The notes under the pieces are model-generated. The model worked only from the letters and a program-made list of their open reading frames with translations, was not told the DNA's origin and searched no databases. DNA of 64,000 nucleotides from Streptomyces xanthochromogenes. GTDB lineage: Bacteria; Actinomycetota; Actinomycetes; Streptomycetales; Streptomycetaceae. The stretch's first letter is position 1; every line of letters begins with the position of its first letter. The DNA lies in contig NZ_BMUZ01000004.1 of the NCBI RefSeq assembly GCF_014650455.1, forward strand, positions 558,001 to 622,000. The letters are read 5' to 3'. Shown one piece after another: positions 1-8,133 of the stretch. The position numbers and the translations under genes were made by a program.

Positions 1-715
1 CCATGCGGCCCCAGTCGGGTGTGAGTGCGGGCACTCCCAGGCCGAGGAAGGAGAGCCCGGCCAGGTCGATGAGGGCGTACCCGAAGTTGATCGTGGACTG
101 GGCGAGGACGACGGGTCCGACGTTGGGCAGGACGTGCCGCAGACAGATCTGCGCTGCGGAGTGACCTTGCACCAAGTACGCGCTGATGTAGGGGCGTTGG
201 CGCTCGGCCAGCACCAGGGAGCGGGTGAGTCGGCTGACGTACGGGAGGTAGGCGACGGCCAGCGCGACGACCGGGGCGGTGAGCCCCTCCCCGTACACCG
301 CGACGATCAGGATCGCGAGGAGCATGCCGGGGAAGGCGAAGACGAGTTCCGTGCTGCGGGAGAGTACGGAGTCGAGCCAGCCGCCGCGCCAGGCCGCGGT
401 GGTTCCGATGGCCACGCCGGCCAGGGTGGAGAAGGCGACCACCCCGAGCGGCCCGAGCAGCGAGGTGCGGGCGCCGGTGACCAGCCGGGCCAGCGTGTCG
501 CGGCCGGAGGAGTCGACGCCGAAGGGGTGGGCGCCGGAGGGGCCCGCGAGTGCGTTGCCCAGGTCCACGGCGTTGGGGTCGGCGGGAGAGATCCAGGGGG
601 CGAGCAGTGCCGCGAGCACGACGAGGGTGACGAAACCGAGACACAGCGCGTACAGGGGTGCGCGAGGGGTGCGGAGCCGGGACAGGCCCGGGCGCCGCAG
701 GACGGCGACGCTCAT
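1..715 (-). CDS. DppC-type ABC transporter permease (partial, 3' end outside window)
   Basis: Inner-membrane subunit of an oligopeptide/nickel-class ABC importer. Translated from ATG at 715, the visible 238 residues start MSVAVLRRPGLSRLRTP, followed by a hydrophobic segment (about residues 20-42) and the DppC-type stretch HPFGVDSSGRDTLARLV. A permease EAA-like loop, SAAQICLRHVLPN, lies near residue 200, where it would contact the ATPase. The gene runs off the left edge, so its C-terminus and any following ATPase genes are not seen. Its ATG overlaps the stop of the upstream permease by 4 nt (ATGA), so the two are translationally coupled. The family call is firm; the substrate is not known. Confidence 0.93.
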   Translation of the reverse strand, partial: MSVAVLRRPGLSRLRTPRAPLYALCLGFVTLVVLAALLAPWISPADPNAVDLGNALAGPSGAHPFGVDSSGRDTLARLVTGARTSLLGPLGVVAFSTLAGVAIGTTAAWRGGWLDSVLSRSTELVFAFPGMLLAILIVAVYGEGLTAPVVALAVAYLPYVSRLTRSLVLAERQRPYISAYLVQGHSAAQICLRHVLPNVGPVVLAQSTINFGYALIDLAGLSFLGLGVPALTPDWGRM

Positions 716-1671
716 GCGGGTGACCTCCGGGGGGCGAGGGCGATGCGCGGGTCGACCAGGGGGTGTGCCAGGTCGACGGCGAGGTTCACCGCCATGAACA
801 GGCCGACCATGGTGAGCGAGATGGCCTGCACGGTGGGGAAGTCCTTGGTGGTGATGGACAGTTCGAGGAGCTGTCCGATGCCGCCGACACCGAACGCCGA
901 CTCGACGAGGACCGTGCACACCAGGAGCGTGGACACGATCAGGCCACCGGTGGTGAGGACGGTGCCGAGCGCGTTGCGGAACACGTGACGGCCCATCACC
1001 TTGCGCCGGGGCACGCCCCGGCTGAGGGCGACGGTCACGTGTTCCTGTCCGAGGACCTCGACCATGGCGCTGCGGGTGACCCGGGCGAGCATGCCGATCA
1101 GGTACAGGGCGAGCGCAACGGCGGGCAGCGTCAGGTGCCAGAGCATCTGGACGAACCCGTCGCCGGTCCCGCCGGCCGGGAACCAGTGCAGCCGCACCGC
1201 GAACAGGCCCTGGAGCATCACGGCGGCGACGAAGGACGGGGTGCCGACGGCGAGCGTGGTGGTGACCAGGATCGTCGCGTCCACCGCGCCGCCGCGCACC
1301 GCGGCGATCCGGCCGAGCACGAGCCCCACGACCACGACGAGCACCAAGGCCATGGCGACCAGGAGCAGGGTGCTGGGAAGGCGGTCGGCGAGCAGCCGTG
1401 ACACATCGGTGCGGTAGGTGATCGAGCGGCCGAAGTCACCGTGCAGCAGCTGGCCGAGCCAGCGGAAATACCGTACGGCGAAGGGCTCGTCGAGGTGGTA
1501 CTGCCGGTTGACGGCCTCCAGTGCGGCTGGGGACGCGGAACGTCCCGAGAGCAGGAAGTCGGCCGGGCTGCCGGGCGCCAGATACATCGCGCCGAAGATG
1601 ACGAACGAGGCCGCGAGGAGGGTGAGCGCCATCTCGGCGAGGCGACGCAGGCCGAATCTGAGGAAGTTCAC
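712..1671 (-). CDS. DppB-type ABC transporter permease
   Basis: Inner-membrane permease of a peptide/opine/nickel-class importer, 319 residues, the usual length. It begins VNFLRFGLRRLAEMALTLL; I chose GTG at 1671 because it overlaps the stop of the binding-protein gene by 4 nt (GTGA) and gives the classical DppB N-terminus with a first membrane helix. Visible marks are the APGSPADFLL segment after helix 1, FRWLGQLLHGDFGRSI near residue 70, and an EAA-like loop ending RKVMGRHVFRNALG near residue 225. It lies between the solute-binding lipoprotein and DppC in one operon downstream of an agmatine deiminase. That context suggests uptake of a guanidino compound, polyamine or peptide, but this is inference. 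Confidence 0.95.
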   Translation of the reverse strand: MNFLRFGLRRLAEMALTLLAASFVIFGAMYLAPGSPADFLLSGRSASPAALEAVNRQYHLDEPFAVRYFRWLGQLLHGDFGRSITYRTDVSRLLADRLPSTLLLVAMALVLVVVVGLVLGRIAAVRGGAVDATILVTTTLAVGTPSFVAAVMLQGLFAVRLHWFPAGGTGDGFVQMLWHLTLPAVALALYLIGMLARVTRSAMVEVLGQEHVTVALSRGVPRRKVMGRHVFRNALGTVLTTGGLIVSTLLVCTVLVESAFGVGGIGQLLELSITTKDFPTVQAISLTMVGLFMAVNLAVDLAHPLVDPRIALAPRRSPA

Positions 1672-3323
1672 CGTGCGGCCCCCACGTCTGCCGCCCAGGG
1701 GTAGTAGAGGTAGGAGATGGTGGTGGGGGCGCCGGTGATCCGCTTGTTGAGGAACACCGTGGTCGGCCATTCGGCGACCGGTATCCACAACACCTGCTCG
1801 ACGGCCTTCTGTTGGAGCTTCGCCTCCACGGCGAACCGGGTGGCCGGGTCGTAGGCGGCACGCGCCCGGTCCACGAGCCGGTCGTACGAGCGGTCGCTGT
1901 ACCCGGCGTAGTTCTGGTAGGCGCCGGTACGGAAGTTGCTCAGCAGGTCCAGCGGGTCGGTGACGGAGTCGTAGTACGTCTCCGGGAACAGGTCGATGCC
2001 CTCGCGTGCCTTGGGGTCGGTGAACAGTGCCGTGAACGCGTTCGGGGCGATCGTCTTCAGCCGGACGTCGAGCCCGATCTGGGTGCCGGCCGCCTGGAGT
2101 GCGGTGGCGAGCAGGGACACGTCCTGTCCGATCGCGCTGGTCGCGACGGTCACCCTCTTCCCGGTGGCCCCGGCCTCCTTGATGAGCCTCCTGGCTTCTC
2201 CCAGGTCCGGCTCGGTGGAGGGGAGCCCCGCGAAGGCGGCCTGTCGGCTCTGCTCGGGCGCCTCGGCCCAGGCCGCTCTGGTGGTGAGCGAGTGGGTGAC
2301 GGTCCCGCCACCGCCCAGGCCGGTCTTGACGAAGCCCTTGCGGTCGAGGGCCAGGGACAGGGCGCGCCGCACGCGGACGTCGCCGAGCACGCCGTGCATG
2401 TTGGTCACGTTGACGTTGTCGGTGCTGAGGCCCTCGCCGAAGTAGAGGGTGCCCACGCCACTGGAGCGCAGCGCGCCGTAGCTCTCGGTGGGGATGAGGT
2501 AGCCGCCGTCCACTTCACCGCTGAGCATCGCCTTCGTGCGCGCCGAGGAGTCCGTGAGGAAGCGGAACACCACTGTGCCGGACTTGGCCCTGCTCCCCCA
2601 GTACCCGGCGAACCGGTCGAGCTCGATCGACTGGCCCTTCTCCCACCTGCCGAGCTCGTACGGTCCCGTGCAGCCGAGGCCGCCCGATGTGCCGTAGTCC
2701 TTGCCCGCCGCCTCGACCCCGGCCCGGCTCGCGACCACGCCCGCGGCGGTCGCCATGTACTGGGGGAACTGGGAGTCGGGCCGCTTCAGTTTCACCGTGA
2801 CCTGGAGTGGGCCGGTCTTGGTGACGGAGGCGACGTTCTCGAAGACCTGCGCCCAGGACGCCCCGTTGTCGGGGTTCATCTGCCGGCCGAGGCTGAACAC
2901 GACGTCGTCCGCGGTCATCGTGGCCCCGTTGTGGAAGCGCACGCCGGATCGCAGATCGTAGATCCAGGTCGAAGGGTCGGGGTTGCTCGCCTTCTCTGCG
3001 AGCCCCGGCACCGTCTTGAGCTGGGGCGTCCAGCGCATCAGGCTCTCGCAGACATTGGAGAGGATCATGTTCTGCGGGTAGTCGAAGGCGGAGATGTAGT
3101 CCAGCGTCGGCGGCTCCGCGTACAGGGCCCAGCCGAACGAGTCGATCTCGCCCTTCGCGGGCGGAGTACCGGCGGACAGCTCGAAGTCCGCTGCCGCGGC
3201 AGGGGAGTTGGTGCCGGGCGGCCCCGCGCAGGCGGACATCAGGAGGGCGGCGGACAGAGCCGCGGCGATCAGGGCGAGCCGGTGGGGACGGCGTACTCCT
3301 GGCCGGGGCGGTGGGGTGGGCAT
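1668..3323 (-). CDS. Solute-binding lipoprotein, SBP family 5 (peptide/nickel class)
   Basis: Extracytoplasmic binding protein, 551 residues. The N-terminus has Arg residues, a hydrophobic stretch and the lipobox LMSAC with the lipidated Cys at residue 32. Family-5 features include ILSNVCESLMRWTPQLKTV near residue 90, YDLRSGVRFHNGATMTADDV near 120 and VRRALSLALDRKGFV near 325. An AGAGG-type ribosome site precedes ATG 3323. It is followed by the two permeases with 4-nt overlaps and lies 100 nt downstream of the agmatine deiminase, so all four are probably one operon from the promoter at 4613-4641. Substrate is inferred only from context: agmatine-like guanidine, peptide, or possibly nickel for the neighbouring urease. 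Confidence 0.93.
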   Translation of the reverse strand: MPTPPPRPGVRRPHRLALIAAALSAALLMSACAGPPGTNSPAAAADFELSAGTPPAKGEIDSFGWALYAEPPTLDYISAFDYPQNMILSNVCESLMRWTPQLKTVPGLAEKASNPDPSTWIYDLRSGVRFHNGATMTADDVVFSLGRQMNPDNGASWAQVFENVASVTKTGPLQVTVKLKRPDSQFPQYMATAAGVVASRAGVEAAGKDYGTSGGLGCTGPYELGRWEKGQSIELDRFAGYWGSRAKSGTVVFRFLTDSSARTKAMLSGEVDGGYLIPTESYGALRSSGVGTLYFGEGLSTDNVNVTNMHGVLGDVRVRRALSLALDRKGFVKTGLGGGGTVTHSLTTRAAWAEAPEQSRQAAFAGLPSTEPDLGEARRLIKEAGATGKRVTVATSAIGQDVSLLATALQAAGTQIGLDVRLKTIAPNAFTALFTDPKAREGIDLFPETYYDSVTDPLDLLSNFRTGAYQNYAGYSDRSYDRLVDRARAAYDPATRFAVEAKLQQKAVEQVLWIPVAEWPTTVFLNKRITGAPTTISYLYYPWAADVGAAR

Positions 3324-3422
3324 CGGCGCGGTTCCTCTCCGTACGGGCGCGATGGGGTGGGGCGGGGGGGCCGGCCCGGGCCTGGGCGGTCAGGGCCGGG
3401 CGGGCGGCGCTTGCGGGAGGGA

Positions 3423-4433
3423 TCAGGTGCGGCGGGGCGCGGCGGGCACCTGCTGGGTGATGCAGTGGATGCCGCCGCCACCGTGGGCGAGCGCCGTGGT
3501 GGGCACCCCGACGACCTTGCGGTCGGGGCAGGCGGCGGCGATCACGGCCAGCGCCTCGGCGTCCTGGGGCAGGCCTGCCACCGGGACGACCACGCCGCCG
3601 TTGGCCACGTAGAAGTTGAGGTAGCCCACCTCGACGGGGGCGCCGTCGACTTCGGTGAACGCGCTCTGCGGAAGGTCGACGATCTCCAGGGTGCGGCCCT
3701 GGGCGTCGGGAGTGACTTCGAGGATCGCGCGGTTGGCGCGCATCCGGGCGTAGTCGGGGTGCGCGGGATCGTCCGGGAGCTGGACCACGACCTTGCCCGG
3801 AGCGACGAAGGCACAGACGCCGTCGACATGGCCGTCGGTCTCGGTGTCCAGGAGCCCGCCGTACGGCAGCCACACGACCTTGGTGACACCGAGCCGGGTC
3901 TTCAGCTCGGCCTCGATCTCGTCCCGGGTCAGGCCCGGATTGCGGTTGGGGTGGAGCAGACACTGCTCGGTGGTAATCAGAGTGCCTTCGCCATCCACGG
4001 TGATCGCACCGCCTTCGAGGATCATCTCGGAACGGATCCCGGCCTCGCCGAGGTGTTCCAGGAGCAGCGCGCCGAGCCGGTCGTCGGCGTCGTACGGGTG
4101 GTGCTTGCGGCCCCAGGCGTTGAACCGGAAGTCGACGCCGGCGCGGTGGCCATCGGGGTCGAGCACGAAGATCGGTGCGGAGTCCCTGAACCAGGAGTCG
4201 TCCAGAGGCAGTTCGATCACGTCGACGCCTTCGCCACACCGGGTGCGGGCCTCCTCGCCGTGGCCGGGCGGCGCGACCATGGTCACCGGCTCGAACCCGG
4301 CGATGGCTCGGGCCACTTGGGCGTACTCCTGCTTCGCCTGCTCAAGGACGGCGCCCCAGAGATCGCCGCGCGTGGGCCAGGCCATCAGGCAGCGCTCGTG
4401 CTCGGTCCACTCGGCGGGCATGCGGAAGGTCAT
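3423..4433 (-). CDS. aguA: Agmatine deiminase (paralogue 1, closest to canonical)
   Basis: Hydrolyses agmatine to N-carbamoylputrescine and ammonia in the cytoplasm (established for the PF04371 family). The 336 residues carry the family motifs: EHERCLMAWP near the N-terminus, WFRDSAPIF near residue 80, GGAITVDGEGTLITTEQCLL near 140, TDGHVDGVCAF near 200 and GGGGIHCITQQVP at the C-terminus with the nucleophile Cys at about residue 324. ATG 4433 is preferred; GTG 4436 immediately upstream is an alternative. No signal peptide is seen. It is the first gene after the regulated promoter at 4613-4641 and precedes the ABC importer. HVDG and HCITQQ match true agmatine deiminases better than the two paralogues at 8965 and 10250. 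Confidence 0.92.
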   Translation of the reverse strand: MTFRMPAEWTEHERCLMAWPTRGDLWGAVLEQAKQEYAQVARAIAGFEPVTMVAPPGHGEEARTRCGEGVDVIELPLDDSWFRDSAPIFVLDPDGHRAGVDFRFNAWGRKHHPYDADDRLGALLLEHLGEAGIRSEMILEGGAITVDGEGTLITTEQCLLHPNRNPGLTRDEIEAELKTRLGVTKVVWLPYGGLLDTETDGHVDGVCAFVAPGKVVVQLPDDPAHPDYARMRANRAILEVTPDAQGRTLEIVDLPQSAFTEVDGAPVEVGYLNFYVANGGVVVPVAGLPQDAEALAVIAAACPDRKVVGVPTTALAHGGGGIHCITQQVPAAPRRT

Positions 4434-4774
4434 CACAGCTCTTTTCGTAGGTTTTCGTCAGGTCTTCGTCTGGTCTTCGACGGGCCTTCGCGAGGAAGGG
4501 CAAAGGAAGGGGCGGCAAAGGGGGCCACGAGGGTGCGTGGCCGGTTCGGTTCGGCAGCCGGGGGGCTTCGCCGAGCGGGTCGATGACCGTGCTGACCGCT
4601 GGTGTGCCCGGAATACTCCACCGAACTGAAAATTCAGTCAAGACATGACACCGAACGATCTCGGCCGCTCGTCAGCGGGTCGGCAGCTCGGCGGCTCGTC
4701 CGTTCCTCGGCGCGCCGGCAGCTCGGCGGTGCCTCGATGCTGCGATCCGTCGATGCGTCGATGCGTCGATGCGT
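4434..4774. other. Intergenic region between aguA and ureC: promoter, operator and short repeats
   Basis: No gene is evident in these 341 bases. The part near aguA holds a purine/pyrimidine-biased stretch (4441-4530) forming the leader. The regulated promoter is at 4613-4641. A 14-nt direct repeat, CGGCAGCTCGGCGG, occurs at 4681-4694 and 4716-4729, and three tandem copies of GTCGATGC occupy 4749-4772, directly downstream of the ureC stop. I see no clear intrinsic terminator for ureC. Confidence 0.6.
4613..4641 (-). promoter_or_regulatory. Promoter P1 with TetR-type operator driving aguA-ABC operon
   Basis: On the minus strand, -35 TTGACT (4641-4636) and -10 GAGTAT (4618-4613) are 17 nt apart. 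The -35 box is the left end of the inverted repeat ACTGAATTTTCAGT (4625-4638), a slightly degenerate copy of the palindrome at the other two promoters. The outermost half-site bases differ (TTC instead of TCA on one side). Transcription would start near 4606, about 170 nt before aguA. The same layout at 7279-7307 and 8771-8799 makes chance unlikely. Confidence 0.8.
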
Positions 4775-6457
4775 CTACAGGAAGTAGAGGCGGTTGAGGG
4801 AGACGGAGTCGGCCGGTTCGGAGCGCAGTGGGTCGCCGTCGAGGGTGACGAGCCCGGTACGGCCGTCGACGCCGACCGCACCGGTACGGGAGTTGAGCAG
4901 GAGGTCGGCGGGGCCGATGCCGCGGGTGCCGCGTACCGCGACCCGGCGCCGCCGGGTGGGCAGCAGGTCGCCGCCCTGGTCGAGGGCGGCCTTCGCCACG
5001 AACGCGACGGACAGCTCGGCCGCGGTCCCGCCGTGCGCCCCGAACAGCGGCCCCAGCACGAGGGGTTCACAGGTGTCGGTGGCCGCGTTCGGATCACCGG
5101 TGACACCCCAGGCGGGGAAACCGGACTTCAGGACCATCTGCGGCTTCGCACCGAAATACGCCGGCCGCCACAGCACGATGTCGGCCATCTTGCCGACCTC
5201 GATCGACCCGATCTCGTGCGCGAGCCCGTGCGCGATCGCGGGGTTGATGGTCAGCTTCGCCATGTACCGCAGCACCCGCGCGTTGTCATCACCGTCCCCG
5301 TCACCCTCCAGCGCACCGAGCTCAGCCTTCATCTTCCCGGCCATCGCGAACGTGCGCCGCACCGTCTCACCGGCCCGGCCCATGCCCTGCGCGTCCGAGG
5401 ACGTGATCCCGATCGCACCGAGGTCGTGCAGCACGTCCTCGGCACCCATCGTGCCCGCCCGGATACGGTCCCGGGCCATCGCCGCGTCCCCCGGCAGATC
5501 CGTCTTCAGATCGTGCACCGAGACGATCATCCCGTAGTGCTCGGCGACCGCGTCCCGCCCGAACGGCAGCGTCGGATTCGTCGAGGAGCCGATCACATTC
5601 GGCACCCCCGCCATCTTCAGCACGTTCGGCACATGCCCGCCCCCGCACCCCTCGATGTGGAAGGCGTGGATCGTCCGCCCCTCCAGCACCTTCAAGGTGT
5701 CCTCGACGGTCAGGCACTCGTTCAACCCGTCGCTGTGCAGGGCGACCTGGACATCGTGTTCCTCCGCCACCCGCAGCGCCGTGTCCAGCGCCCGGGTGTG
5801 CGCGCCCATGTCCTCATGCACCTTGAACCCGCACGCCCCGCCCTCCGCCAAAGCCTCCACCAACGGAGCCGGATGCGAGGACGAACCCCGGCCCAGGAAA
5901 CCGATGTTGACCGGCCACGCGTCGAACGCCGCGAACGCGTTGCGCAACGCCCACGGCGAGTTCACGCCCACACCCCAGACCGGGCCGAACTCCTGGCCGA
6001 TGATCGTGGTCACACCCGAGGCGAGCGAGGCCTCCATGATGCGCGGCGACAGCAGATGCACATGAGTGTCCACCGCCCCGGCGGTCGCGATCAGCCCCTC
6101 ACCGGAGACGATCGACGTGCCGGTACCGACGACCACGTCCACCCCGTCGAGCGTGTCCGGATTCCCGGCCCGCCCGACCGAGCAGATCCGCCCCTCACGG
6201 ATACCGATCGACACCTTGCGGATGCCCTGCACCGCATCGATGACGACCACATTGCTGATCACGACGTCACACGTCTCGCGGACGGCGGCGGCCTTCAGAT
6301 GCAGCCCGTCCCGGGCCGTCTTGCCGAAGCCCGCAAGGAACTCGTCGCCCGGGGCCTGCGAGTCGGAGTCGACGCGCACGGTCAGACCGGAGTCCCCCAG
6401 CCGGACACGGTCCCCGGCACGGGGGCCGTGCACGGAGGCGTACTCGTACGGGTCCAT
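4775..6457 (-). CDS. ureC: Urease alpha subunit, divergent form
   Basis: Catalytic subunit of a nickel urease or urease-like amidohydrolase, 560 residues. Nickel ligands align with the Klebsiella enzyme: HVH at 132/134, the carbamylated Lys at 212 (GFKVHEDMG), His 241 (ALHSDGLNE), His 267 (HAFHIEG) and Asp 355 (ITSSDAQGMG). The mobile flap is unusual: canonical VCHHL reads SVHDL (313-317), so the flap Cys becomes Val 314 while the general acid His 315 is kept. ATG 6457 follows a GAGGGAG site; GTG 6460 overlaps the upstream stop and is the alternative. It is coupled to the gamma/beta fusion. No ureD, E, F or G genes are in the window, so maturation must rely on distant genes or not be needed. 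Confidence 0.93.
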   Translation of the reverse strand: MDPYEYASVHGPRAGDRVRLGDSGLTVRVDSDSQAPGDEFLAGFGKTARDGLHLKAAAVRETCDVVISNVVVIDAVQGIRKVSIGIREGRICSVGRAGNPDTLDGVDVVVGTGTSIVSGEGLIATAGAVDTHVHLLSPRIMEASLASGVTTIIGQEFGPVWGVGVNSPWALRNAFAAFDAWPVNIGFLGRGSSSHPAPLVEALAEGGACGFKVHEDMGAHTRALDTALRVAEEHDVQVALHSDGLNECLTVEDTLKVLEGRTIHAFHIEGCGGGHVPNVLKMAGVPNVIGSSTNPTLPFGRDAVAEHYGMIVSVHDLKTDLPGDAAMARDRIRAGTMGAEDVLHDLGAIGITSSDAQGMGRAGETVRRTFAMAGKMKAELGALEGDGDGDDNARVLRYMAKLTINPAIAHGLAHEIGSIEVGKMADIVLWRPAYFGAKPQMVLKSGFPAWGVTGDPNAATDTCEPLVLGPLFGAHGGTAAELSVAFVAKAALDQGGDLLPTRRRRVAVRGTRGIGPADLLLNSRTGAVGVDGRTGLVTLDGDPLRSEPADSVSLNRLYFL

Positions 6458-7161
6458 CACTTGTCTCCCTCTCGCGCGCCGGTTCCGAGGTATCCGCAGG
6501 CGGCGGCCCTGCGCAAGGCCTCGTCCTTGGCGCCGGGCGCGTCAAGGGGGCCGTCGACCAGGCCCGCGAAGCCGATCGCGATGCGGTCGCCGCCGATGGG
6601 CACGAGGCCGACCTCCGCACTCTCCCCGGGCCCGAACCTCACCGACGACCCCGCCGGCACACACAACCGCATCCCATACGCGGCAGCCCGCTCGAAATCC
6701 AGCCGCGGATTGGCCTCGAAGAAATGGAAGTGCGACGTGACACTGATCGGGACCGATGCGGTGTTGCGGACCGTGAGCACGCGTACCGGCTCGGGGCCGC
6801 GGACGTCCCCGGCGACGGGCAGCAGCGCGCCCGGTGCGAGTTCGCCGAGGCCGCCACCGCCGCCGAAGGGATCGCCGACCACGGCCAGCCTGCTTCCGTC
6901 GTCGAAGACCGCCTCCACATGAATCTCGGTGACGACGTCGGGGACGCCGGGCAGTACGTCCTCGGGACTGAGGGCCTTGCGGGCCGCGGCGACGGCCTCG
7001 GCGAGGCGGGCGCCGTCGCGGGCCGCCTCGCACACCGTGTCCGCGATCAGCGCGGTCGCCTCCGGCACGTTCAACCGCAGCCCCCGGGCCCTACGGGCCC
7101 GGGCCAGTTCCGCGGCACCGAACAAAAGCAGCCGGTCACGTTCCGTCGGGGTCAACCGCAT
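6457..7161 (-). CDS. ureAB: Urease gamma/beta fusion subunit
   Basis: Structural subunit, 234 residues, joining gamma (about 1-100) and beta (about 115-215). Gamma marks: LTPTERDRLLLFGAAELA at the start, RARGLRLNVPEATALI and VTEIHVEAVFDDGSRL. Beta marks: VLTVRNTASVPISVTSHFHF near residue 130 and RLDFERAAAYGMRLCVPAG. The linker is Gly/Pro rich. A C-terminal tail of about 20 residues follows the beta domain. ATG 7161 has a GGAG site 8 nt upstream. It is the first gene of the unit driven by the promoter at 7279-7307, and its stop overlaps the ureC start. Such fusions are known in some bacteria; no accessory genes accompany this one. Confidence 0.93.
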   Translation of the reverse strand: MRLTPTERDRLLLFGAAELARARRARGLRLNVPEATALIADTVCEAARDGARLAEAVAAARKALSPEDVLPGVPDVVTEIHVEAVFDDGSRLAVVGDPFGGGGGLGELAPGALLPVAGDVRGPEPVRVLTVRNTASVPISVTSHFHFFEANPRLDFERAAAYGMRLCVPAGSSVRFGPGESAEVGLVPIGGDRIAIGFAGLVDGPLDAPGAKDEALRRAAACGYLGTGAREGDK

Positions 7162-7490
7162 GTCCGCGGCTCCGGCTTGAGGCCCGGCGCGGATGCCGGG
7201 AGAAGGGCTTGGATGAGCATGAGGGAGTCCTCTTTCGATGCGGGCCGACTCCGTTGCGGGTCGGCGGCGCGTGGCCTGAACATCTCACTGACTGAAAATT
7301 CAGTCAATAGATTCGACAGCCCAAACCGACAGCCGACCGCGCCGAAGGCGCTACGCACACCAGGCGGCCCGATGCGTGCCGCGCTTCGCCTTCCTCCTCG
7401 GCGGCACCCCGGCCGCCGGGCCCCGCCTGCCGTACCTGCCCGTCACCACTCGGCCCGCTACGGCAGATGGGGCAGATAGGGTGGGGAACC
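7162..7490. other. Intergenic region between ureAB and tetR: divergent promoters and leader
   Basis: The 329 bases hold the ureAB promoter and operator (7279-7307) and a roughly 110-nt leader. Within the leader, minus-strand ATG 7217 opens a 22-codon reading frame (MLIQALLPASAPGLKPEPR...) that ends at 7152 and overlaps the ureAB start. It could be a coupling leader peptide, but evidence is thin. A 6-bp hairpin CCCGGC/GCCGGG lies in the same leader. The right part holds the promoter of the leaderless tetR at 7491. Confidence 0.5.
7279..7307 (-). promoter_or_regulatory. Promoter P2 with perfect TetR-type operator driving ureAB-ureC
   Basis: On the minus strand, -35 TTGACT (7307-7302) and -10 GATGTT (7284-7279) are 17 nt apart. 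The palindrome TGACTGAATTTTCAGTCA (7306-7289) is perfect, with 8-bp arms and a 2-bp centre. It covers most of the -35 box and the spacer, where a bound repressor would exclude RNA polymerase. The expected start is near 7272. Confidence 0.87.
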
Positions 7491-8072
7491 GTGGGTGACC
7501 GTAGAACAGCGATCATGGAAGCAGCCGCGCGGGTCATCGCCCGGCGCGGTGTGCGGGGACTGCGGGTGGAGGAGCTGGCCGCCGAGGCCGGGGTGTCCAC
7601 CGCGCTGATCTACTACCACTTCAAGGACCGGGCCGGAATCCTGCGCCGCACCCTGGAGTTCATCAGCGACCGGGCCGAGCGCTACACCACCGAGCGCGAG
7701 CCCCGGGCCGAACCCCTCGACCCGCGCCGGGAACTGGAGCAGACCCTCCTCCTGGAGCTGCAGGACGAACCCTTGGTCAGGGAGAACAGCACCGCCTGGG
7801 GCGAGCTGCGGGCGAACGCGGTCTTCGATCCCGAACTCCGTGAAGACCTCGCCAAGGCCACGTTGATCTGGGTGCAGGAGATCGCCGAACTGCTCGGCCG
7901 GGTCAGCCCCATGTCCCCCGCCGCGAGCCTGGCCGCCTGCGCCGAGCGGCTCACCGCTCTCGTCGAAGGGCTCAGCATGCGCTGGCTCAGCGGCATCCTT
8001 CCGCCGGCGCACGCCCGCACCCTGCTGCTCGACGCCGTGGCCGTCGAGCTGGAACGGCTGGACCACCCGTAA
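7491..8072 (+). CDS. TetR-family regulator (paralogue 1)
   Basis: DNA-binding repressor, 193 residues from GTG 7491. The N-terminal helix-turn-helix reads VRGLRVEELAAEAGVSTALI with recognition helix VSTALIYYHF, followed by a helical ligand domain. I chose the GTG because it aligns with the start of the paralogue at 8134. A TAGGGT box about 8 nt upstream and no ribosome site suggest a leaderless transcript. It is divergent from ureAB, whose promoter carries a TetR-type palindrome. The near-identical DNA-binding region of the second regulator suggests both read the same operator, perhaps with different ligands (agmatine, putrescine, urea or guanidines); this is inference. Confidence 0.9.
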   Translation: MGDRRTAIMEAAARVIARRGVRGLRVEELAAEAGVSTALIYYHFKDRAGILRRTLEFISDRAERYTTEREPRAEPLDPRRELEQTLLLELQDEPLVRENSTAWGELRANAVFDPELREDLAKATLIWVQEIAELLGRVSPMSPAASLAACAERLTALVEGLSMRWLSGILPPAHARTLLLDAVAVELERLDHP

Positions 8073-8133
8073 CGGCGGGCCCGGTGCGTGCCGCACGGCG
8101 AGCGCACCGCTGTTGACTGGTTACTGTACGAAC

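Noticed and set aside
1812..4586. A 924-codon plus-strand open frame opposite the binding protein and aguA genes
   Set aside because: It is antisense to two well-supported genes, has no domain resemblance and the composition expected of an antisense frame in GC-rich DNA.
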